Assembly (NCBI GenBank): GCA_020248405.1 | Contig: JADCHQ010000043.1 | Span: 1-50,185, forward strand | Direction of reading: 5' to 3' | DNA length: 50,185 nt | From: Rhodocyclaceae bacterium | GTDB lineage: Bacteria; Pseudomonadota; Gammaproteobacteria; Burkholderiales; Ga0077523 | In this document: in pieces, positions 44,195-50,185 of the stretch | Layout of the letters: each line of letters begins with the position of its first letter | Position numbering within the stretch: position 1 is the stretch's first letter | Notes under the pieces: generated by a model | The model's input: the letters and a program-made list of their open reading frames with translations, nothing else | Told to the model about the DNA's origin: nothing | The model's database searches: none | Made by a program: the position numbers and the translations under genes

Positions 44195-46000
44195 TCAGGC
44201 CGGCTTCGACGCCAGCCAAGCCCGCCAGCCGCCCAGGGCGGTGATGTCGCGGGCGCCCTCGGCGGCCACGGCTTCGCACACGAAGCCCTGCACCCGGCTG
44301 CCGTCCTCCAGCAGCACGGTGCCGATACCCAGCGGCGCGGGAATGCCGGCCACGAACGATCCGAAGTGTTCGGCGGGCAGTTCCCACACCTCCAGCTCCA
44401 CCGCGCCGCCACCTTCGGCCACGCGCACCATGCCGGGCCGCTCGGGCGGCCCGCCGGGCAGGGCGTAAAAGCGGTAGCACGGCGCGCTGCGCGTGGCGGC
44501 CACCAGGCGGGCGCCGCGGCTGGCGAGCTGTCCGTTCAGGGGCAGGCCGGAGAGATGGGCGCCGCACACGGCCACGCGCACCTGGCCGCTGGCCACGTGA
44601 ACGGGAAGCCCGTCCTCGGGCGGCGGCAGCGGCGTGCCCACGGCCCCGGCCGTGGACACCGCCGCGCGCTGCAACCGGTCGGCCAGGTGCAGCAGCGGCA
44701 GGTCGCGATGGGCTGGCGCGAACAGCGTCACGCCGAAGGGCAGGCCGTTGCCGCCAAAGCCCGCCGGCACCGAGGTGGCCGACAGGTCGAGCAGGTTCAT
44801 GAAGTTGGTGTAGTAGCCGAGATTTGAATTGAGGCGGATGGGGTCGGCCTCTACGGCGGCGATGGTGTAGCAGGTGCCCGCCGTGGGCGTGAGGGCGCAG
44901 TCCACCTTCGACCAGAGCGCGCCGGCCACGCGCGCCAGGTCGCGCAGGCGGTACTGGGCCGCGTAGGCGTCGGCGGCCAGCCAGGCGCGGCTGCGCTCGA
45001 CGATGGCGCGGGTCACGGGGTGCAGGGCATCGGGCCGGGCGTCGAAGAACTCGCGGATGGCGGCGTAGCGCTCCGCCACCCACGGCCCCTCGTAGAGCAG
45101 CCGCGCCGTTTCCAGGAAGGGCTGCAGGTCGAACTCCACCACCTCGCCGCCGAGGCCGCGCAGGCGCTCCACCGCCTGGCCGAACAGCCGCGCGGCATCG
45201 GCGTCGCCGAAGAATTCCAGGTCCGCCTCCCGCGGCACCCCGAAGCGGAAGGGCACGCCCGCGCCGAAATCGAAGCCGCTGGGCCGGGCCTCGCGGGAAT
45301 AGCCGTCCTCGGCATCGAAACCCGCTGCCACGGCCAGCACGCGCTGGGCGTCGCCCGCGCACAGGGCGAAGATGGAAACGGTGTCCAGCGAGCGGCAGGC
45401 GGGCACCGCGCCGCGTGCCGACAGCAGGCCCAGGGTGGGCTTGTGGCCGACGAGGTTGTTGAAGGCCGCCGGCACGCGGCCAGAACCGGCCGTGTCAGTG
45501 CCCAGGCTGAAGCTCGCCAGCCCCAGCGCCACGGCAAGCGCCGAGCCGGAACTGGACCCGCCGGAGACGTACGCCGGATCGAAGCTGTTGCGCCCCGGGC
45601 CGTGGGGCGAGCGCGCCCCCACCAGCCCGGTGGCGAACTGGTCGAGGTTGGCCTTGCCCAGGGCGATGGCGCCGGCATCCAGCAGGCGCTGGACCACCGT
45701 CGCGCTGCGCGAGGGCACGTAGGCGAAGTCCGGGCACGCGGCCGTGGTGGGCACGCCGGCCAGGTCGATGTTGTCCTTGATGGCGAAGGGAATGCCGTAC
45801 AGGGGCAGGCGCGAGCGGTCGGCGGCCTCCAGTTCATGCGCCCGCGCCAGCAGCGCCTCGCGCGGCAGGCGCGCGATCCAGGTGTTGTGCGCGTCGGGCG
45901 CCTCGAAGCGCGGCAGCAACGCCTCCACCAGCGCCACGGGCGAGAGGCCCTCGGCGTAGCGGCGGCGCAGGGTTGCAATGGACAGATCGATGGCGGTCAC
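44195..46000 (-). CDS. atzF: Allophanate hydrolase
   Basis: The 601-residue product has the full two-domain form of AtzF/DUR2-type allophanate hydrolase, which splits allophanate to ammonia and CO2. The amidase-signature domain (1-450) carries K75 in GIPFAIKDNIDLAG, the serine cluster YVSGGSSSGS (144-153) and the nucleophile S173 in DTAGSGRVPA. The C-terminal domain (about 480-600) contains VAVCGAHLSGLPLNGQL and the GTVLLEDGSRVQGFVCE end. The start is a GTG at 46000. Urea carboxylase, its usual partner in urea amidolyase pathways, and s-triazine genes are both absent, so allophanate must come from enzymes outside the window. Confidence 0.92.
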   Translation of the reverse strand: MTAIDLSIATLRRRYAEGLSPVALVEALLPRFEAPDAHNTWIARLPREALLARAHELEAADRSRLPLYGIPFAIKDNIDLAGVPTTAACPDFAYVPSRSATVVQRLLDAGAIALGKANLDQFATGLVGARSPHGPGRNSFDPAYVSGGSSSGSALAVALGLASFSLGTDTAGSGRVPAAFNNLVGHKPTLGLLSARGAVPACRSLDTVSIFALCAGDAQRVLAVAAGFDAEDGYSREARPSGFDFGAGVPFRFGVPREADLEFFGDADAARLFGQAVERLRGLGGEVVEFDLQPFLETARLLYEGPWVAERYAAIREFFDARPDALHPVTRAIVERSRAWLAADAYAAQYRLRDLARVAGALWSKVDCALTPTAGTCYTIAAVEADPIRLNSNLGYYTNFMNLLDLSATSVPAGFGGNGLPFGVTLFAPAHRDLPLLHLADRLQRAAVSTAGAVGTPLPPPEDGLPVHVASGQVRVAVCGAHLSGLPLNGQLASRGARLVAATRSAPCYRFYALPGGPPERPGMVRVAEGGGAVELEVWELPAEHFGSFVAGIPAPLGIGTVLLEDGSRVQGFVCEAVAAEGARDITALGGWRAWLASKPA

Positions 46001-46106
46001 GGCGCGGTCCTGGCGGTATGACGAAGGGCGCGAGTCTGAGCGACCAGCGGTGACGGATCAACCCCGGAGGGCGGCGCCGCGCTCCCCACCTGCGGGGGCT
46101 CTGGCG

Positions 46107-46112
46107 CACAAT
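46107..46112 (+). promoter_or_regulatory. Candidate -10 box upstream of the bis-MGD oxidoreductase gene
   Basis: CACAAT lies within CTGGCGCACAATG, 63 bases before the ATG at 46175, in the divergent gap shared with allophanate hydrolase. The 13-base context differs by one base from the CTGGCGCAGAATG repeated upstream of the FAD oxidoreductase gene, which suggests both are promoter elements of the same type. No strong -35 was identified. Confidence 0.3.
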
Positions 46113-46174
46113 GCGGGCCTGCGCCCGCTGGCCTTCGGCCCAGAGCGCTTCGCCTCTTCTCTCGGGATACCGCC

Positions 46175-48250
46175 ATGGGCAGCAACGACCTCCCCTCCTC
46201 CGAACGCCGCGTGGTCAAGGGCGTGTGCCCCCACGACTGCCCCGACACCTGCGGGCTGGACATCACCGTGGAAAACGGCACGGCCACGGCGGTGCGCGGC
46301 AGCGCCATGCCCTTCACCGAGGGCACGCTGTGCACCAAGGTGGCCCGCTATCTGGAGCGCACCTATGCGCCCGAGCGGGTGCTGCACCCCATGGTGCGGG
46401 TGGGGCCGAAGGGGACGGGTGCCCAGTGGCGCCGCATCTCGTGGGACGAGGCGCTCGACACCATCGCCGCGCGCTTCAAGGCCATCGCCGCCGAAGACCC
46501 CCAGGGCATCCTGCCCTACAGCTATGCCGGCACCATGGGGCTACTCAACTATTCCGGCATGGACCGGCGCTTCTTCCACCACCTGGGCGCCTCGAAGCTG
46601 GAACGCACCATCTGCTCCTCCGCCGGCAAGGCGGGCATCGCGCTCACCCTGGGCGGCGGCGTGGGCATGGACCCGGAGCGGGTGGTGGACTCGAAGCTGA
46701 TCCTCATCTGGGGCTCCAACCCCATCGTGTCGAACCTGCACTTCTGGTCGCGCTGCCAGGAGGCCAAGCGGCGCGGCGCGAAGCTGGTGATCATCGACCC
46801 GTGGCGCAACGAAACCGCGCGCAAGTGCCACCAGTGGATTGGCATCATGCCCGGCACCGACGCCGCCCTCGCCCTGGCCATGATGCACGTCATCGTGGCC
46901 GAGGGCCTGCATGACCAGGACTATCTGGACCGCCACACCCTGGGCTGGGAGGCATTCGGCGAACGCCTCGCCCAGTGGACCCCGGCGCGCGCCGCCGCCA
47001 TCTGCGGCGTGGAGGAGGACGTGATCGTGGCGCTGGCGCGGGAGTACGCCACCACCCGCCCGGCGGCCATCCGCATCAACTACGGACTGCAACGCCACTA
47101 CGGCGGCGGCATGGCGGTGCGCACCCTGGCGGTGCTGCCGGCGGTCACCGGCGCGTGGCGCGACCCCGCCGGCGGCCTGCTGCTGTCCACCTCGGGCTTC
47201 TACGGCGCCAACCACGCCGCCCTGGAGCGTCCCGACCTGCTGCGCGGCAATCCGCGCGCCATCAACATGTGCGCCATCGGTGACGCGCTGCTGGGCGCCG
47301 ATCCGCCCATCAAGGCGCTGTATGTGTACAACTCCAACCCCGTGGCCGTGGCGCCCGACTCCTCCAAGGTGGTGCAGGGTTTCTCGCGTCCCGATCTTTT
47401 CACCGTGGTGCACGACCTGTTCCTCACCGACACCACTGACTACGCCGACATGGTGCTGCCGGCCACCAGCCAGCTGGAGCACTTCGACGTGCACGTGAGC
47501 TACGGGCATCTGTACGTGCAGGCCAACAGCCCGGCCATCGCGCCGGTGGGCGAGGCCAAGCCCAACACCGAGGTGTTCCGGCTGCTGGCCGCGCGCATGG
47601 GCTTCACCGAGCCGGCGCTGTTCGAGGACGACGAGACCATGGCGCGCCAGGCGCTCGCCAGCGACAACCCGCGCATGAAGGGCATCGACTGGGACAGCCT
47701 CAAGCAAGCGGGCTGGAAGCGCCTCGCCGTGCCCGAGGTCTGGGCGCCCTTCGCCCAGGGCGGCTTCCCCACGCCCTCGGGCAAGTGCGAGATCTGGAGC
47801 GACCGGGCCGCGGCCATGGGCCTCGACCCGCTGCCCGACTACACCCCGCCCATCGAGAACCCGCTCTCCAACCCGGCGCTGGCGGCACGCTATCCGCTAG
47901 CCTTCCTGTCGCCGCCCTCGCGCAACTTCCTCAACTCGAGCTTCGCCAACCTGCCCGTGGCGCTGGAGTCGGCCCGCGAACCGCACCTGGAAATCCACAC
48001 CGACGACGCCGCGGCGCGCGGCATCGCCGACGGCGACCCGGTGCGGGTATACAACGACCGCGGCAGCTTCAGCCTGCGCGCCAAGGTGGGCGCCAGCGTG
48101 CGCCGCGGCGTGGTGGTGGCGCCCTCCATCTGGTGGCGCAAGCTCGCCCCCGATGGCAAGAATGCCAACGAGGTAACCTCACAGGTGCTCACCGACATGG
48201 GCGCGGCAGCCACGCTGTACGACTGCCTAGTGGAAGTGGCACCCGTCTGA
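46175..48250 (+). CDS. Bis-MGD molybdopterin oxidoreductase with one [4Fe-4S] cluster
   Basis: The 691-residue protein is a DMSO-reductase-family enzyme. Cluster ligands are C18, C22, C26 and C53 (VCPHDCPDTCG, GTLCTKV). The Mo-binding region reads TICSSAGKAG (146-154), offering C147, S148 or S149 as metal ligand. IWGSNPIVSNLHFW and the C-terminal EIHTDDAAARGIADGDPVRV are typical. No Tat signal is present, so the enzyme is cytoplasmic, which fits formate-dehydrogenase-like or other hydroxylating or reducing roles rather than respiration. No electron-transfer subunit is adjacent. It is followed after 20 bases by an amidohydrolase gene. Confidence 0.88.
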   Translation: MGSNDLPSSERRVVKGVCPHDCPDTCGLDITVENGTATAVRGSAMPFTEGTLCTKVARYLERTYAPERVLHPMVRVGPKGTGAQWRRISWDEALDTIAARFKAIAAEDPQGILPYSYAGTMGLLNYSGMDRRFFHHLGASKLERTICSSAGKAGIALTLGGGVGMDPERVVDSKLILIWGSNPIVSNLHFWSRCQEAKRRGAKLVIIDPWRNETARKCHQWIGIMPGTDAALALAMMHVIVAEGLHDQDYLDRHTLGWEAFGERLAQWTPARAAAICGVEEDVIVALAREYATTRPAAIRINYGLQRHYGGGMAVRTLAVLPAVTGAWRDPAGGLLLSTSGFYGANHAALERPDLLRGNPRAINMCAIGDALLGADPPIKALYVYNSNPVAVAPDSSKVVQGFSRPDLFTVVHDLFLTDTTDYADMVLPATSQLEHFDVHVSYGHLYVQANSPAIAPVGEAKPNTEVFRLLAARMGFTEPALFEDDETMARQALASDNPRMKGIDWDSLKQAGWKRLAVPEVWAPFAQGGFPTPSGKCEIWSDRAAAMGLDPLPDYTPPIENPLSNPALAARYPLAFLSPPSRNFLNSSFANLPVALESAREPHLEIHTDDAAARGIADGDPVRVYNDRGSFSLRAKVGASVRRGVVVAPSIWWRKLAPDGKNANEVTSQVLTDMGAAATLYDCLVEVAPV

Positions 48251-48270
48251 CACTCCTGGAACACACAACC

Positions 48271-49959
48271 ATGCACGACCTTCTCATCCGCGGCGGCACC
48301 CTCATCGACGGCACCGGCGCGGCGGCCCGCGAGGCCGACGTGGCCGTCACCGGCTCCACCATCACCGCCGTGGGCCAGGGCCTGGGCGCCGCGCGGCGCG
48401 AAATCGACGCCCGCGGCCTGCTGGTGACCCCTGGCTTCGTGGACATCCACACCCACTATGACGGCCAGGCCACCTGGGATCCCTTCCTTACCCCCTCCTC
48501 CTACCACGGTGTCACCACCGTGGTGTTCGGCAATTGCGGCGTGGGCTTCGCACCGGTGCGCAAGCCCGACGTGCCCTTTCTCATCAACCTGATGGAAGGC
48601 GTGGAGGACATCCCGGGGACGGTGCTCTCCGAGGGCGTGGCCTTCGACTGGGAGTCCTTCCCCGAATACCTCGACCGGCTCGACGCCGCGCCCAAGGTGA
48701 TGGACGTGGGCGCCCAGGTGCCCCACGCGGCGCTGCGCTTCTACGTGATGGGCAGCCGCGGCGCCGACCACGCCGAAGTGCCCACCGACGCCGAGGTGGC
48801 GCGCATGGGCACGCTGCTGGAAGAAGCGCTGCGTGCCGGCGCCCTGGGCTTTACCACCTCGCGTACGGTGAAGCACCGCGCCCGCGACGGCCGCGCCACG
48901 CCCAGCCTGTCGGCGCGCGAGCCCGAGCTCTTCGGCCTGGCGCAGGCCATGCGCCGCGCCGGCCGAGGGGTGATCGAGGTGAACTCCGACTTCGGCGAGG
49001 GCGAGTTCCACATCCTGCGCGCCGCAGCCGAAGTGGCAGGGCGGCCGCTGTCGGTGCTGCTGCTGCAGGTGAACAACGCGCCCGAGCTGTGGCGCGACAC
49101 CCGCGACCACATCCACGCCGCGCGTGCCGCCGGGCTGGACGTCACCGGCCAGGTGGGCAGCCGCCCCATCGGCGTGATGATGGGCCTGGAGACCACCGTC
49201 CATCCCTTCTCCACGCACCCGGCGTGGACGGCCCTGGAGGCCCTCACGCCCGCCGAGCGCTTCGAGCGCCTGGTGCGCGAACCGGAGCTGCGCCGCCGCC
49301 TGGTGGAGGAGCGGCCCGACGACGAGCACACCCGGATGATGGCCTCGGCCTTGTCACGCACCTACGAGGTGACGCCCGACTATGACTACGAGCCCGATCC
49401 CGCCACCAGCCTCGCCGCGCGCGGCGCCGCGGCGGGCACCAGCGGCTGGGCGGTGGCACTCGAGGCCATGATGAAGGACAACGGCAAGCGCCTGCTGTCC
49501 TTCAACTTCGAGAACTACTTCGCCGGCAGCCTGGACGTGGTGCGCGAGCTGCTCGCCGACGAGGCCACGGTGATGGGCCTGGCCGACGGGGGCGCCCACG
49601 TGTGCACCATCTGCGACGCGGGCGCGCCCACCTTCCTGCTCACCCACTGGGGCCGCGACCGCAAGCGAGGCCCCGGCCTGCCGCTGGAATTCCTGGTGAA
49701 GAAGCAGACCCGCGACACGGCCCGCGCCTACGGCATGGCCGACCGGGGCACCCTGGAGCCCGGCATGCGCGCCGACCTGAACGTGATCGACTACAGCCGC
49801 CTGGGCGTGCACCGCCACGAAGTGGTCTACGACCTGCCCGCTGGCGGCAAGCGCCTCATGCAGCGCGCCCGCGGCTACCGCCACACCTTCGTGGCGGGCG
49901 TGGAGACGCTGCGCGACGACCACCACACGGGGGCGCTGCCGGGGCGGTTGTTGCGGTGA
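48271..49959 (+). CDS. Amidohydrolase, D-aminoacylase-like, with atypical metal-site residues
   Basis: The 562-residue product is an amidohydrolase-family-3 enzyme related to N-acyl-D-amino-acid deacylases. The N-terminal pattern HDLLIRGGTLIDGTG and FVDIHTHYDGQATWDP (H60, H62) and the Cys ligand C89 in GNCGVGFAP are present, and LADGGAHV near the end keeps the conserved Asp. Where D-aminoacylases have a metal-ligand His in the S-H-L-K segment, this protein has VLLLQVNNAPELW, without His. It may use a mononuclear site or a different substrate, such as a cyclic amide. It starts 20 bases after the molybdoenzyme gene, so the two are probably co-expressed. Confidence 0.85.
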   Translation: MHDLLIRGGTLIDGTGAAAREADVAVTGSTITAVGQGLGAARREIDARGLLVTPGFVDIHTHYDGQATWDPFLTPSSYHGVTTVVFGNCGVGFAPVRKPDVPFLINLMEGVEDIPGTVLSEGVAFDWESFPEYLDRLDAAPKVMDVGAQVPHAALRFYVMGSRGADHAEVPTDAEVARMGTLLEEALRAGALGFTTSRTVKHRARDGRATPSLSAREPELFGLAQAMRRAGRGVIEVNSDFGEGEFHILRAAAEVAGRPLSVLLLQVNNAPELWRDTRDHIHAARAAGLDVTGQVGSRPIGVMMGLETTVHPFSTHPAWTALEALTPAERFERLVREPELRRRLVEERPDDEHTRMMASALSRTYEVTPDYDYEPDPATSLAARGAAAGTSGWAVALEAMMKDNGKRLLSFNFENYFAGSLDVVRELLADEATVMGLADGGAHVCTICDAGAPTFLLTHWGRDRKRGPGLPLEFLVKKQTRDTARAYGMADRGTLEPGMRADLNVIDYSRLGVHRHEVVYDLPAGGKRLMQRARGYRHTFVAGVETLRDDHHTGALPGRLLR

Positions 49960-50185
49960 GGGGCCGGGCGTCATTATTGGCGGACAAAACCACCGTTAAC
50001 CCCGCCGCACGCAGACTATTGAGAATCCGGTAAATGTATGACAGCCGTTTTGTACCCTCACGCGTTACGGCGACAGGTATCTTGTCGAGGGCGAGTGATG
50101 GCAACGAAGCGGAATCTGGAGGCGCTGGATGCGCGGCGCGTGAAGGGCGCGCGGATGCTCAAGCGTGGCGTGGCGCAGGCCGAAG
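49960..50185 (+). mobile_element. Start of an IS630-type insertion sequence, right edge of window
   Basis: After the amidohydrolase stop the composition changes (TTATTGGCGGACAAAAC at about 49974 onward), and a transposase frame begins at 50098. The exact left end of the element cannot be fixed because the other inverted repeat lies beyond the window. IS630 elements insert at TA, and several TA dinucleotides in 49970-50040 are possible junctions. Confidence 0.5.
50098..50185 (+). CDS. IS630-type transposase, N-terminal part
   Basis: The 29 visible codons read MATKRNLEALDARRVKGARM followed by LKRGVAQAE. This matches the N-terminus of helix-turn-helix transposases of the IS630 type, where the segment leads into a V-A-R-x-L-G-V-S-R-x-S-V-S-R-W DNA-binding helix. 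The window ends before that helix. GAGGGCGAG upstream is an acceptable ribosome site. Confidence 0.7.
   Translation, partial: MATKRNLEALDARRVKGARMLKRGVAQAE

Overview
The window is strongly GC-rich (third codon positions are mostly G or C), densely packed and built from short operons with many ATGA/GTGA stop-start overlaps. Gene content (aerobic CO-dehydrogenase-family cluster, two ABC importers of the Liv and Pot types, an IS91 relic, an IS5-type end, an IS630-type start) suggests a metabolically versatile betaproteobacterium, probably Burkholderiales. This is an inference from gene content and composition, not from a marker gene. No rRNA, tRNA or CRISPR array was seen.

Layout. 1-236: the end of an IS5-family element, inserted in and truncating an unknown gene. 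258-6603: a molybdenum hydroxylase cluster of the form II CO dehydrogenase type, with coxG, coxE, coxD, coxM and coxS on the minus strand and coxL diverging on the plus strand, followed by a pterin-4a-carbinolamine dehydratase. 7297-11853: a membrane EAL protein, a permuted papain-like hydrolase split by an in-frame amber codon, an internally deleted IS91 transposase and a 3' fragment of rarD. 11850-24300: on the minus strand, a tightly coupled operon of a 6-hydroxynicotinate-reductase-like Fe-S flavoprotein, an ApbE-like protein (UPF0280), an AA_synth-family protein, a secreted protein of unknown function and a complete Liv-type ABC importer with fused LivH-LivM. Downstream of it lie a PAS-GGDEF protein and hydantoinase/oxoprolinase HyuA. 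24301-25685: a less GC-rich island with one orphan gene. 25686-32598: a secreted cupin-like protein, a phytoene-desaturase-like oxidoreductase, two small membrane proteins, an MsbA-like exporter and a VWA lipoprotein. 32686-34573: a pair of glycosyltransferases. 34899-41634: a Pot-type ABC importer operon carrying an altered histidinol-dehydrogenase paralog, an SDR and a hotdog thioesterase. 41792-49959: a small conserved protein, a MazF-like remnant, a DUF1254/DUF1214 protein, allophanate hydrolase, and a divergent pair of a bis-MGD molybdoenzyme and an amidohydrolase. 50098-end: the start of an IS630-type transposase.

How it fits together. Much of the window looks like catabolism of nitrogenous or cyclic small molecules: a molybdenum hydroxylase, a ring-reducing flavoprotein, HyuA, allophanate hydrolase, an amidohydrolase and dedicated importers. 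The most interesting proposal is that the UPF0280 protein is a cytoplasmic flavin transferase that matures the adjacent 6-hydroxynicotinate-reductase-like enzyme. The characterised enzyme of that name carries covalent flavin, and the UPF0280 protein shows ApbE-type motifs. A second candidate is the HisD paralog, in which two of the four zinc ligands of true histidinol dehydrogenase are changed, embedded in an importer/SDR operon.
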